The notes under the pieces were generated by a model. It ran no database searches. It was not told the DNA's origin and was given only the letters and a program-made list of their open reading frames with translations. Positions 23,420 to 33,330 of a DNA stretch of 64,000 nucleotides are shown in pieces. Source of the stretch: Zoroaster sp. YZ-2022 (taxonomy: Eukaryota > Echinodermata > Asteroidea > Forcipulatida > Zoroasteridae); contig CM055823.1 of the NCBI GenBank assembly GCA_029582265.1, positions 1,054,001 to 1,118,000 of the forward strand. Direction: 5' to 3'. Made by a program: the position numbers and the translations under genes. How positions within the stretch are numbered: the stretch's first letter is position 1; every line of letters starts with the position of its first letter.

Positions 23420-23690
23420 TAAAACGTGTCTTAGTGACATTCTTTGAACTACATGTAGACGTTTGATAACTTGTCTTGGTGACAATATTTAACCTTATTG
23501 TCTTGACTCTTGGTGACAATATTTAAATTTATGTCTTAGTGACATTCAGTGATAACGACTTATTAATATTTAATAACATTAACATGTCTTTACTTTAGTA
23601 ACATAATTTAATAACTTGTCTTGGTGACAACATGTAACCTTTGTCTGAGTCTTAGTGACATTGTTTAATAACCGTTATAAATTGGAATTC
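23420..23690. repeat. Degenerate array of GTCTT(A/G)GTGACA units
   Basis: GTCTTGGTGACAATATTTAA and GTCTTAGTGACATTNNTTAA alternate at about 50 to 60 bp spacing, at least eight motifs. Heavily diverged. Confidence 0.75.
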
Positions 23691-23847
23691 TGGCAGTGTA
23701 ATCCATACCATGGCATTGTACTCCAAATGCACACATGCACAACAAGCATGGTTATGAGTTTCGCTCCCCTGTCTGACCGTGTTTTTTCCTGCAGCACACT
23801 TCAGCCACTATTATAGCTTTGCATGATGAAGAGGATAAGTAAAGACC

Positions 23848-24390
23848 GGTAGAATGTCGTATCCGACCACCACTTTTTCTCATTCAATATAACCAATAAT
23901 GTACAAATGTAATCTTACCAACCCAGTAAGGTGGAGAATAATGATGATAGTGGACATATACTTCAAATTATTCCAGGATATTTATTTCTAGCTAGGATGA
24001 TCCTATCGTTATGTTTCCACATCGTTATGTGGAAACATAACGATAGGATCATCCTAGCTAATTTATTTCATGAAAATTTGGGCATTTTTGGTATACAATG
24101 ACTTCCTCAGTCATGTCAGTCTGATAATCTAATTGTCAACTCTCCCGTTAGTGACCAACACGGTCATTGCACATGCGCAGTGGCAACTATAATAGGATCC
24201 TTCTATTTTCTGAAGGGGAGAATTTTTTTACAAGGGAAATAAGTCCGAAAACCATCATGTGGATTTTAAAGATAGTTTTCGCTTTCTGTACCCCCAAAAA
24301 TCGATAGAATCATTTTTTAACTGGTTAGCAGTTGCAAAAAAAATTCCCCCAAAAACCTTAAAAAGTGGCGGTCGGATACGACAGTCTTTC
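23848..24390. mobile_element. MITE with GTCGTATCCGACC ends, copy 1
   Basis: The left end AATGTCGTATCCGACCACCA and right end TGGCGGTCGGATACGACA are inverted repeats. The interior carries TCATTCAATATAACCAATAA, ACCAACACGGTCATTGCACA and ATCGATAGAATCATTTTTTA, in the opposite order to the copy at 48,515 to 48,972. Another copy lies at 35,548 to 36,086. The interior is interrupted by the 72-bp palindrome described separately. Confidence 0.8.
23989..24060. mobile_element. 72-bp perfect palindrome inserted with 9-bp duplication
   Basis: Arms 23,989 to 24,022 and 24,027 to 24,060 (TAGCTAGGATGATCCTATCG...) are perfectly complementary over 34 bp around the loop CGTT. ATTTATTTC flanks the insert on both sides (23,980 to 23,988 and 24,061 to 24,069). 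The related MITE at 48.8 kb has the uninterrupted site (TTTCATGAAATAAATATCC on the plus strand). This establishes an insertion with a 9-bp target duplication. Confidence 0.92.
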
Positions 24391-24410
24391 CGTATACGCG
24401 TAAAGGCTCA

Positions 24411-24475
24411 ATTGCGGTGACACCATGTGAAATTTTCAGTTGAGTAGTAATTAGTTCTGAAAAGAAGTGGAGGTT
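24411..24475. mobile_element. Single arm of a palindromic MITE
   Basis: TTGCGGTGACACCATGTGAA through TTCTGAAAAGAAGTGGAGGT matches the arms of the inverted element at 39,423 to 39,552. Confidence 0.7.
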
Positions 24476-24645
24476 ACAACTCAACGTTTTGATCTATTAT
24501 TATACATGTATTCTAAAAATGAATGTTTGACTTTATTTTCCTTTAAATCCAGCCTGCTGTAAGGCATTGTGGGATTAGGGGCTTGACGCGTGAAGCTAGT
24601 TCCTAGAACTACATGCAATCTTCAACTAGACGCAGCTGTTTTCAC

Positions 24646-24716
24646 TGAGTTAATCTAAAACTAACACTCTGATTCCATGACCTGCTTGTCATGACGATAT
24701 TGCCCCTTTTAACACT
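24646..24716 (+). mobile_element. MITE-A, right half only
   Basis: CACTGAGTTAATCTAAAACT, CACTCTGATTCCATGACCTG and CGATATTGCCCCTTTTA match the right half of MITE-A. The left half is absent. Confidence 0.75.
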
Positions 24717-24768
24717 TTATGCCAAATTATCATGTTTGAGATGTACACTTCTCTTCTTTTGCCATTAG

Positions 24769-24977
24769 ATTCTTCTTCAATCTTGACGGTCAGCTTAGAT
24801 TGTTCTTCAATCTTGACGGTCAGCTCGGGTAATCTGACGAACGCAGACTATCCATCCGCACTCACCCACTTCAGATTACAGGAGTGCGAGACCTTACTCC
24901 ATGCTCCCATAACTGATCGGGTCACTGTCTCCTTCACCAATGTCGTCATTGATCTCGCCGACTGCCCTGAATTGTCT
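24769..24977 (+). CDS. CUB-domain exon, N-terminal half of first CUB (phase 1-0)
   Basis: The strong acceptor CACTTCTCTTCTTTTGCCATTAG and donor TCT|GTAAGT enclose 209 bp open in phase 1. The peptide contains SSGNLTNADYPSALTHFRLQ, then EC, later DRVTVSFTNVVIDLADCPE. This matches the CUB pattern G-x-(I/L)-(T/S)-x-x-x-YP, a cysteine, the V-x-(V/L)-x-F strand, then a second cysteine. CUB domains are ~110-residue beta-sandwiches found in extracellular proteins. A 30-bp tandem duplication at the exon start (SSILTVS twice) also duplicates the AG acceptor, so splicing could begin at 24,769 or 24,799 without changing frame. The next exon in phase is 27,299. Confidence 0.75.
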
Positions 24978-24979
24978 GT

Positions 24980-26100
24980 AAGTACGTTTTTTTCTTTGGA
25001 TATAGAACTTAAGGAGGGCCAAAGTCATTGTACAGCCAAGCCTTTGAGAAGCCCAGCCAGACCTGGGCCCCCTATGTCAACTTCTAATCTGTATTTTGTG
25101 AGTCTTGTAACAATCCTATGCCAATACAGTACTTGCCAATCAACATAATCTAGGATTCTGGAGGGCCTAGCCCAACCAAGTAGAGCTCAGTATAATGGCT
25201 GCAGATGTGAACAAGACAGCTGAGGTGTCAGTCAAGTCTGTGTTCATTAGTAAAGGTTTTTTTTGGGCTCAGCTAGGGGATAAAATAGGCCAGTAGGCCA
25301 GGGCAAAGACCGGGCCTGGCTGCGGGCTTCTTATAAGCTTGGCTGTAGTATGACTTTGGCTCTCCTTGCTTTGTATACATTTATTTGTGTAACGGTGAGT
25401 GCCATTTTGTTGTGGTGGATACCAGGTGGTACTCTGCTGTGTGATTGTGTTTCATGCATGTTTGACATGGGATACAAGGTTGTGATTACAAATCATCTGC
25501 ACTGCAGCCTGATTCAGAACGGGCCAGCACGCACATTACCAACGACGGTTTTCTGCGATTAACTCGTATGTCCTAAAATAGTCGTCGATTTCCTGTTTTT
25601 AATGTATGGTGATGGTATTTAAAAATCTCTTTGGGGAATTTTGCAAGCCAGGAAGTTGCAACGATTTTGTGAAAAAACGGGCTCGGTTTTTCACTATTTT
25701 CTCTTGACTCAGAGATGACCGATTGAGCTCAAACTTGCATAGGTTTATTATTTCATGCATATGGTGGATCACACACAGTGTTAATACTACCAGCAACTGT
25801 TTTGTCAGGGATACATGTATCACTTACAGGCAATTGTTTGTAAATGGACAGAAAAATGCCACCCCAATAATTGTATTTCTCTGCTGGAGGGCTACAATAT
25901 GTACAAAGAATAATGGTTTTGATTCTCACTCTGTAGAAATCTTTTTTATATTTGGAGTATAGGTTTGCAGTAGCAACATGTTTCTTAGGAGTGGTAATAA
26001 TTGTTAATCTGATCATCTTTAGGAGAATGCTGCTCTAGGAACTGTAGCTGAGCGGAGAAGTCCGGCATTCTCCTGAAGACAATCGGAGTATACTGATCGA
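24980..26100 (+). other. Intron, no exon seen
   Basis: Open frames at 25,350 to 25,562 and 25,723 to 26,016 have no paired splice borders. Near 26,021 to 26,074 AGGAGAATGC and GCATTCTCCT form a 10-bp inverted repeat, followed by CTGAAGA...GAAAC. Confidence 0.45.
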
Positions 26101-26129
26101 AACGTTGAGTTTCTCACCATCACTTCTTC

Positions 26130-27035
26130 TCAGAACCAGTAATTATTACAACTCCGTAGAAACCATTTACAGAACCAGTAATTATTACAACTCTTCAGAA
26201 ACCATTTACGGAACCAGTAATTATTACAACTCCTCAGAAACCATTTACAGAGCCGGTAATTATTACAACTCCTCAGAAACCATTTACTGAACCAGTAATT
26301 ATTACAACTCCTCAGAAACCATTTACAGAACCGGTAATTATTACAACTCCTCAGAAACCATTTACAGAACCAGTAATTATTACAACTCCTCAGAAACCAT
26401 TTACAGAACTGGTAATTATTACAACTCCTTAGAAACCATTTACAGAACCAGTAATTATTACAACTCCTCAGAAACCATTTACAGAAACAGTAATTATTAC
26501 AACTCCTCAGAAACCATTTACAGAACCAGTAATTATTACAACTCCTCAGAAACCATTTACAGAACCAGTAATTATTACAACTCCTTAGAAACCATGTACA
26601 GAACCAGTAATTATTACAACTCCTCAGAAACCATTTACAGAACCAGTAATTATTACAACTCCTTAGAAACCATTTACAGAACCAGTAATTATTACAACTC
26701 CTCAGAAACCATTTACAGAACCAGTAATTATTACAACTCCTTAGAAACCATTTACAGAACCAGTAATTATTACAACTCCTCAGAAACCATTTACAGAACC
26801 AGTAATTATTACAACTCCTTAGAAACCATTTACAGAACCAGTAATTATTACAACTCCTTAGAAACCATTTACAGAACCAGTAATTATTACAACTCCTTAG
26901 AAACTATTTACAGAACCAGTAATTATTACAACTCCTTGGAAACCATTTACAGAAACAGTAATTATTACAACTCCTTGGAAACCATTTACAGAACCAGTAA
27001 TTATTACAACTCCTTAGAAACCATTTACATGGTGC
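26130..27035 (+). repeat. 39-bp tandem array, about 23 units, open in one frame
   Basis: The unit is ACAGAACCAGTAATTATTAC + AACTCC(T/C)TAGAAACCATTT. Because 39 is a multiple of three, one frame stays open as 13-residue repeats (YRTSNYYNSLETI) in two blocks broken by TGA or TAG variants. It lies in the intron between the two halves of the first CUB, upstream of a clean acceptor, so it is probably not translated. Confidence 0.93.
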
Positions 27036-27138
27036 TACAGCAAACCTACTCCTAATGTTGATTTTAATTTTGCCCTACACCGACATGTGTATAGCACTGT
27101 ATGCTCGGTGCTTTGAGTGTCTGTGAAAAAATTTCACA

Positions 27139-27216
27139 GGCGACTAGGGCAGGATTTGAACCCACGACCTCCTGCTTACTAGAGCAGACGGCTTAACCTC
27201 TCTACCACCCAGCTCA
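27139..27216 (-). mobile_element. tRNA-Thr-like sequence, probably SINE head
   Basis: Minus strand. It reads GAGCTGGGTGGTAGAGAGGT (D arm), CTGCTCTAGTAAGCAG (anticodon arm with loop CTAGTAA, anticodon AGT), then GTGGGTTCAAATCCTGC (T arm, B box) and AGTCGCC. The acceptor stem is not clearly complementary and no CCA-type boundary is seen, so a derived element is more likely than a working tRNA. Confidence 0.55.
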
Positions 27217-27298
27217 GTTGGCCGATGACGATTGGCTGGCTGTATTTTCACCATACAAATCTTCAATTCCTGCATGATTTGTTTTATATTCTGTATAG

Positions 27299-27473
27299 AT
27301 TATGGATCATGTATCATCCAATCCCATTATCGAAGTATCTGGTCAAATCTACCCTTTCTCCTGGACGTCAACCTCCAATGAGCTTCTCCTATGGTATTGC
27401 ACCAGTCTGCCGTATCGCTCTTATCTGTACTATGAGGGTAACTTTAGGACATCAGTGAGCCCCAAACCTGCAA
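27299..27473 (+). CDS. CUB-domain exon, C-terminal half of first CUB (phase 0-1)
   Basis: The acceptor GTTTTATATTCTGTATAG and donor GCAA|GTATGT bound 175 bp. The only frame consistent with the preceding exon is fully open: SSNPIIEVSG, then FSWTSTSNELLLWYCTSLPY. This fits the second half of CUB domains: an acidic/aromatic turn, a G, then S-x-S-N-x-L-x-(I/L)-x-(F/Y). With exon 24,769 it makes a module of about 128 residues with phase 1 at both edges, the usual layout for shuffled extracellular modules. The usual calcium-site residues are not obvious. Confidence 0.75.
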
Positions 27474-27803
27474 GTATGTATTTAATGATTGGCTTTAAGC
27501 AAAAAAAAGATTCCGGTTTCTGGTCATTGGTCGGTTTCAAAATCGGTGCGGTTATACACTTTGGTTTTTCAACGAAAATGCATAGTGATCAACGAAAATG
27601 CATGGTGCATTTTGAAGATAAGGGCATGTTTCCAAAATTGCACTGATTACACTGATGGATTATGGAGGATTCAGGAAGGTTCCTAGCCAGAATACCTAGG
27701 GTTTTAGGGTTAACTGAGGTCACAGAACAGCTACCCCACCTCTTTTAAAATAGGGTCAAATATATTGTTGTTGAGCAATTTATTTTGGCAAAAAAAGTAC
27801 TTA

Positions 27804-27893
27804 ATAGCCTTACGTTTCAAAACTAGCAGGTTCTTTCACAAAGGCAAAATTTAATGCCATTTAGAAAGAACCTGCTAGAATCAAAACGTAAGG
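27804..27893. repeat. Imperfect foldback, ~29-bp arms
   Basis: CCTTACGTTTCAAAACTAGC + AGGTTCTTT pairs with AAAGAACCTGCTAGAATCAA + AACGTAAGG around about 30 nt. A small palindromic element in the intron. Confidence 0.8.
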
Positions 27894-28304
27894 CCAATAA
27901 CCACTATTTTGCATTTATACTACAGGTCCTTTAGATTGGTAAGCAGTTTGCTACAACTAATTATGTGTACCCGGAAGAAGGTCGTAAGGCTCTACGACCT
28001 CCTTGTGGGCACACAAAGTACAACTTTTTGTCCCAGCAGAAAGTCGTAAGAAATAAAATGGCTCCTTTGAAAAAAATTACGGCATAACTGTTAGAATTAC
28101 TCCCAAGACATGTTTTTCCATTCCCATGCGGAATTGAACTTTCCTACAATGACTTATAAATGGCCGAAAAACGACCAAACCTTCACACTCAGTTTTCTTG
28201 AAACACAATTTTGCACATTAATTGCTTACAACCTTTTGCCAGTCACACTTTTGTTACGTCCTTCTTCCGGGCACACAACAATTTGTTCTACTATTTTTAG
28301 TATT

Positions 28305-28342
28305 CACGATACGTATCATGATATATATCGTATCGTGTAAAA
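28305..28342. repeat. CACGATACGTATC palindromic repeat remnant
   Basis: TTCACGATACGTATCATGAT and ATCGTATCGTGTAA are self-complementary. Confidence 0.5.
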
Positions 28343-28365
28343 GTGTTATCATTACACCCCTATTT

Positions 28366-28600
28366 GCCAGTGTGTAAGATGGCACATATTCCCTGAACTC
28401 AGGGTAGATGGTTTGCCAGTGTGTAAGATGGTACATATTACCATGAAAGGGTAGATGGTTTGCCAGTGTGTAAGATGGTACATATTCCCTGAAAGGGTAG
28501 ATGGTTTGCCAGTGTGTAAGATGGTACATATTCCCTGAAAGGGTAGATGGTTTGCCAGTGTGTAAGATGGCATATATTCCCTGAAAGGGTCGATGGTTTT
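28366..28600. repeat. 46-bp tandem array, 5 units
   Basis: The unit is TGCCAGTGTGTAAGATGGTA + CATATTCCCTGAAAGGGTAG + ATGGTT. TTCCCTGAAAGGG is a short inverted repeat in each unit. Lies in the intron upstream of exon 28,671. Confidence 0.92.
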
Positions 28601-28670
28601 CTTGATTCAAAGAAAGTAAGCATACATGTACATGACCAATGTATCTTTCCTGTTTATTCTGTGGCTGTAG

Positions 28671-28752
28671 GTGATAGACTACCACCCAACGGAGTCGGAA
28701 AACATGCGAGACGTCAAAACGGCCATTCACATGGACTTCAGATGGAAATGAG
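28671..28752 (+). CDS. Internal exon of the CUB gene (phase 1-2)
   Basis: The acceptor TTTCCTGTTTATTCTGTGGCTGTAG and donor ATGAG|GTAAAA bound 82 bp. Phase 1, required by the previous exon, is open: DRLPPNGVGKHARRQNGHSH then GLQMEM. It ends in phase 2, matching exon 30,056. It is rich in Arg, His and Asn and is not by itself recognisable as CUB. It may link two CUBs or be a degenerate N-terminal half. Confidence 0.6.
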
Positions 28753-28874
28753 GTAAAAATCCCATCAGGTCAAAGGTCAAGAGTGATATGACGTACCATC
28801 TACATGGTCTTTTCATGATGCATATTTTATGAACTGTTGTACAGACTGTCCTGTTCATAAGTCAATACGTAATA

Positions 28875-28972
28875 CGTAGTGCACGCATCGGTAGTGCACG
28901 CATCGGTAGTGCACGCATCGGTAGTGCACGCATCCGTAGTGCACGCATCCGTAGTGCACGCATTCTTTTTCC
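28875..28972. repeat. 15-bp tandem array, 6 to 7 units
   Basis: GTAGTGCACGCATC(G/C) repeated. Young, nearly identical units. Confidence 0.93.
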
Positions 28973-29067
28973 TACTTGTGTAATTTAACCTAAATTCCTT
29001 GTTTTAACATTCAAAAGCCAATCTTCAGGCAGAAATTTACTTCTTTAATAAGATTTTGAGTTTACAA

Positions 29068-29459
29068 TAAGCTTGGGCGATAACACGATAATACCTTTTT
29101 TATTAGATTACGATTTCGAGAACTTTTTTAAGTTATCAAGATATCAGCAAAATATATCGCAATTTAAAAAACAAAATCGCCATTGTGAGTTAAGTCAGAA
29201 ATTCCATGGAAACAAAATTACAACAGTCTTTTCAGCTTTACGAAATAAGAAACAAAAACGAACTACTTCAGAAGTACATACACGCTCTGTAAACGAATTT
29301 GTGATTTATTGTGATGCATGTAGAGGGTATATACCTGTGGTTATTAGCTCTAAAGCAATCATGCCTGAATGAAAAATAGTAATCGCGATAGTATCGAAAA
29401 TTGCAATATTAGGTTGCCGATATATCGTGGATGAAAACAATTGATATTGCCCAAGCTTA
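29068..29459. mobile_element. MITE with AAGCTTGGGCGATA ends
   Basis: TAAGCTTGGGCGATA at the left is the inverted complement of TATTGCCCAAGCTTA at the right. The interior has ATCG/CGAT-rich steps (CACGATAATACC, CGATATATCG). The 99-residue frame across it has no splice support and is treated as a shadow. Confidence 0.7.
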
Positions 29460-29781
29460 GTCTACAACACATGTTAAATGCAAGTACCAAGCTTATTAAT
29501 TTCTTACGTAAATCCTTAAAGAAATGGTTAATGCATTTCTAATGAGCCTAGATGATCTGATGATCGTTGGAGCCAGCACGTGTGAAGTGGACGTGGTTTA
29601 TGTTGGAATTACGTCACACTAACAAACAGGATAAGGCTCCCAAATTTATTCAGATTGTTTGGGATTCTGTTTGGAGAATAAAATGGGCTGATCTTCACGT
29701 ACTAACACATACGTTATTGGTAATCTTTAAAAAACATGATTTATAGCTTGATATGAGGTGGTATTATTTTAGTGCAATTAA

Positions 29782-29950
29782 CCCTCCTACTTTAGTGGCA
29801 AGTAGCTATAGTGGTCAAAACCAGTCAACTGCCTTGTTTTGAATGTTGACCCAAATGTGCACACGGGGGCATTTTTGACTGGTTTTTACTGTCATTTTGA
29901 CCACCCTCAACAATACAAGACAAGACTTTTACCAGTCAAAATGGTCAACT
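29782..29950. repeat. Dispersed repeat with TTAA-CCCTCCTAC end
   Basis: After TTAACCCTCCTAC, the block TTAGTGGCAAG, GGTCAAAACCAGTCAACTGC, TTTTGACCACCCTCAACAAT matches 36,118 to 36,275. The right end is not clear. Confidence 0.6.
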
Positions 29951-30055
29951 CATGCTCTGGGAACTTATTTATAAGTTGTTTACTTCCATTCAGAAACTGA
30001 AAACTTTTCTAGTTGTTGAGAATGTATTTTTATTTATATTTTCTTTCTGGGACAG

Positions 30056-30201
30056 TTTATCGTACAATTCGTCAGTGGACCTGGTTCCAGCCAACATACC
30101 GTCAATGGTTTCTTTTCCAGTGAGCCCTGTCGCCATCCTACACGTAACTTACCCTCATTTACGTGATCCAGATATCCCTTCACATTTTGTACTAGTATCT
30201 T
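30056..30201 (+). CDS. CUB-like exon, C-terminal part of second module (phase 2-1)
   Basis: The acceptor TTTATATTTTCTTTCTGGGACAG and donor CTT|GTAAAT bound 146 bp. In the phase set by the previous exon the peptide is LSYNSSVDLVPANIPSMVSF then PVSPVAILHVTYPHLRDPDI and SHFVLV. The pattern S.V...L.V.(F/Y).......I..(G/H)F.L... is that of the last two CUB strands. The final base T joins GT of exon 31,643 to make the cysteine that opens the next CUB, which strongly supports the junction. Confidence 0.68.
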
Positions 30202-30312
30202 GTAAATGAATTATCCAACAAAGTGTTGACACATAGCCATCTTTGCAAATACCATAGTGCGCATGCCCAAACTGATTTTAGCAATGCATGCTGGTCTAGC
30301 TAACTAATAAAA

Positions 30313-30605
30313 TACTGCAAAACTGATCTTACCTCCTCAGATATTGTCTATCAGTGTTACAACCACACTGAACAACAATTAGCCATGCTACAAAACTGAT
30401 CTTACCTCCCCAGATATTGTCTATCAGTGTTACAACCACACTGAAGAACAATTAGCCGTGCTACAAAACTGATCTTACCTCCTCAGATATTGTCTATCAG
30501 TGTTACAACCACACTGAACAACAATTAGCCATGCTGCTAAACTGATCTTACCTTCCCAGATATTGTCTGTCAGTGTTACAACCACACTGAACAAAATTAG
30601 CCATG
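30313..30605. repeat. 74-bp tandem array, 4 units
   Basis: The unit is AACTGATCTTACCTCCTCAG + ATATTGTCTATCAGTGTTAC + AACCACACTGAACAACAATT + AGCCATGCT. It contains CTTACCTCC, a donor-like GAG|GTAAG on the minus strand. It ends directly at a SINE. Confidence 0.92.
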
Positions 30606-30615
30606 CTTTGAGTGG

Positions 30616-30915
30616 AGCGTCATGGCCGGGCAGTTTAGTGCATCGGATTTGTGTTCTAATGGCTGACATGTCAGAATGTGTGTTCGAATCGAGACATTTT
30701 ACCATAATTGCTTCTGTCCACCCAGGAGTAAATGGGTACCTGTGAGGGCAGAGTTGGTTGCTGTGTTTGATTAGCCCTATATGCGCCGAAATGGCAGCAA
30801 TTGAGCTGTATACTCCCCAGGGAGCTGAGATGGTTTCAGGACTGATTTATGAGCCTGTTGAGCACCAGTTGGATGAATACGTGTGCTATATAAGTCCATA
30901 TTATATTATTATCAT
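30616..30915 (+). mobile_element. tRNA-derived SINE
   Basis: The head has CATGGCCGGGCAGTTTAGTG (A-box region) and TGTGTTCGAATCGAG (B box). The body has CACCCAGGAGTAAATGGGTA, CCTGTGAGGGCAGAGTTGG and GCAGCAATTGAGCTGTATAC. The tail is ATATTATTATCATT. Relatives are at 34,862 to 35,370 and, inverted, at 42,478 to 42,805. Confidence 0.85.
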
Positions 30916-31642
30916 TTTCTTTGATGGCAGTTTATTAATGGTCTTGTTGGAACGAGTGCGTCCAGTTTATAGCAAAAGCACTTGATGAGTCACCTTCTGT
31001 CTTAAACATCAACCAGATTCAGTTTTTAATAGTGGTCTTTTAAAATAACATTCGAGACCGGACTTTTAAGCCACTACAACCGTTTAAGGGACTCGCGCCA
31101 ATCTCTCCCGCTAAAACCACCGGGTCATTCTGCCAGTATTATCGTGACACTCGCCCAGAAAGCATTGATGAAGCTGCAGTCCTCAAAAAATAACCCTAAT
31201 TCACTGACAAGAGTGTTCCTGCAGAGCGTAGACCTTTTGAATTGCCAATGAAGCCTTTCTATTGTGTGGACGAATTAATGTTGGGTCAACAGTGCACAGC
31301 CAGGCAAAGTGGTTACATCAAACTGGTGTGGCTGGCTTCTATTGTTAAGGTTTTTATAAATGTCTTGGAGTAAAAAAATAGTAGGGATGACAATTTTTGC
31401 GGGTGAGAATTTAGATTGTTCTGGGTGGAGTTAGTGGGCGAGATTGGCTAAGGCTTTTTTATAACTTTCTGAAATCAGTCTTTTTTATAAACATTTGAGA
31501 CAGTTTTAAACATAACCATGTGACCAGATCTCAACCAATCAGAATGTTTAAAATGTCTGGACTGGCCTCGTATAAAAGTATCATGTCTGTTACAAATAAA
31601 CCTTCCTTGTTTAAATCCAAACAGCAAGTCAGACATTTTCAG

Positions 31643-31894
31643 GTACTAACGGATCTTTCACAAGTCCAAACTATCCAGATGACTACCCATCTAACATTCA
31701 CATTGACTACCTACTACAAGGCAAATCCCATGAGGTCTTCTCTTGTTAGTTTCACTGATCTAACATTGGAGAACCCAAGCACTACACCAGTCACAAAGAT
31801 ACATAAGAGAAGAGAAGCAGTGTCTGAACATACACTCTACAAACGGCAGTCAATTCCCAAAACTCAAACAGCTTGTGAATATGACTTCATTGAG
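31643..31894 (+). CDS. CUB-domain exon with one-base frameshift (phase 1-0 after correction)
   Basis: The acceptor AGACATTTTCAG and donor TTGAG|GTATAG. The first part reads TNGSFTSPNYPDDYPSNIHI then DYLLQGKSHEV, a textbook CUB start (C from the junction, SPNYP motif). At about 31,737 to 31,744 (GGTCTTCTCTTG) the frame breaks, with stops at 31,746 and 31,755. One base over, it continues SLVSFTDLTLENPS and ends ACEYDFIE, the CUB beta strand and C-x-YDF-(I/L)-E motif. One surplus base in the CTTCTCTT tract explains it. Correcting for this base gives phase 1-0, the same as exon 24,769. It may be a sequencing error, a polymorphism or a disabled exon. Confidence 0.82.
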
Positions 31895-31987
31895 GTATAG
31901 TAGACTTTGTTCCACTGACTGACCATCCTTTCACTATGAATAACTTAACCCTGAAAATACCCTGGAAATCCGTTTTGCCACGAAATA

Positions 31988-32480
31988 ACAGTTCACCGTA
32001 ATTTCACTGCAGTTTCATGGTGTCTCTTCCTCATAGATATTGGCAATAATGTTCACTGTGATTTCACTGCAGTTTCATGGTGTCTCTTCCTCTTAGATAT
32101 TGGCAGTAATGTTCACTGTGATTTCACTGCAGTTTCATGGTGTCTCTTCCTCTTAGATATTGGCAGTAATGTTCACTGTGATTTCACTGCAGTTTCATGG
32201 TGTCTCTTCCTCTTAGATATTGGCAACACACTGTGATTTCACTGCAGTTTCATGGTGTCTCTTCCTCTTAGATATTGGCAATAATGTTCACTGTGATTTC
32301 ACTGCAGTTTCATGGTGTCTCTTCCTCATAGATATTGGCAATAATGTTCACTGTGATTTCACTGCAGTTTCATGGTGTCTCTTCCTCATAGATATTGGCA
32401 ATAATGTTCACTGTGATTTCACTGCAGTTTCATGGTGTCTCTTCCTCATAGATATTGGCAATAATGTTCACTGTGATTTG
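31988..32480 (+). repeat. 60-bp tandem array, 8 units
   Basis: The unit is TGTTCACTGTGATTTCACTG + CAGTTTCATGGTGTCTCTTC + CTC(A/T)TAGATATTGGCAATAA. One unit is shortened near 32,220. The 20-residue repeat frame (HCDFTAVSWCLFLIDIGNNV) is open only because 60 is a multiple of three. Each unit contains TTTCACTGCAG, an acceptor-like string. Confidence 0.92.
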
Positions 32481-33146
32481 ACAACCATTCGATGAGTAAG
32501 CGTTTGAGTTTCGACTGGTTCCGGCTCCTTTTCTACATGTTACGTATGGTACGCCAGCCTGTCGAGTCAGCCACGGACCGCAAGACCACGTGATTTGCGC
32601 GCATTACAGGCCAAACTAGAAAACCCGTCACGAGTGAAAAGGTAAACAAGTTATGTTAATAATCGATAAACATCGAAAAATAAGTAAACGGGCAAGTAAA
32701 ATATCAAAATCTGACTAATTAGTGTTATTATAATTCGTCAGTGTAAAAAATAAGACAAGTATTCAGTCTATAATTTTTTTGGTATATCTAAATTCGAAAA
32801 TGGTCGCCTGCGTGAAAGTGATGTAACGTAGAATTTGAGTCAACTCGTAGTTCCAACCAACTCGTACCCCAAACCAACTCGTACTGTATATTTAAGAAAT
32901 GGAATTTTGTGTGTCGTTTTACCTGTAACTTTTTAGAAACCTTAGAAAATATTATTAGAATAAATTAGTTGAATTTCCCAGTTTTGTGTAAATTAGCCAT
33001 ATGAAAATTCCCAATTTTAAGAAAATTAAATTTAAAAAATTTGAATTTGTGTGTCGTTTTTACCTGTAACTTTGAAAACCTAAGAAAACATTATTAGAAT
33101 AAATTCAAGTTTCCTGGCTTTAAAATTATATGAAAAATTTATTTAA

Positions 33147-33226
33147 CCCTAACTCCCTAGGCATTGTATTAAAACAATAACAATCCTTCAAAATCCTCCA
33201 ATTGATTTGTTGTCTAGGGAGTTAGG
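33147..33226. mobile_element. 80-bp piggyBac-like MITE (CCCTAACTCCCTAG ends)
   Basis: CCCTAACTCCCTAGG after TTAA (33,143) and TCTAGGGAGTTAGG before TTAA (33,227) are inverted repeats. The core carries CAATCCTTCAAAATCCTCCA, also abundant at 34.2 to 34.85 kb. The same terminal string ends the 44-bp array at 53.12 kb. Confidence 0.75.
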
Positions 33227-33330
33227 TTAAGAAAATCAACAAAAAATATTATTTTGGTGTGTCGTTTTATCTTTCAACGTTAAAACTTGCATGATATTAT
33301 TTGAATAAATTTAATTACGACATGATATGT

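Noticed and set aside
24732..24768. ATG at 24,732 as start of the CUB protein with a signal peptide
   Set aside because: The following residues are not a convincing signal sequence, and CTTCTCTTCTTTTGCCATTAG is a far better splice acceptor.
26064..26100. Hammerhead ribozyme-like CTGAAGA...GAAAC motif
   Set aside because: The core string fits CUGANGA...GAAA, but no stable stem II (at most 3 bp) or cleavage-site helix could be drawn.
27484..27646. Extension of the 27,302 ORF beyond the donor at 27,474
   Set aside because: The sequence after GTATGT is repeat-derived (shared with 39.68 to 39.79 kb), while the exon ends at the expected CUB boundary and phase.
28254..28730. 158-codon minus-strand ORF with YTLANHLPF repeats
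   Set aside because: It is made by the 46-bp array and lies opposite a supported plus-strand exon.
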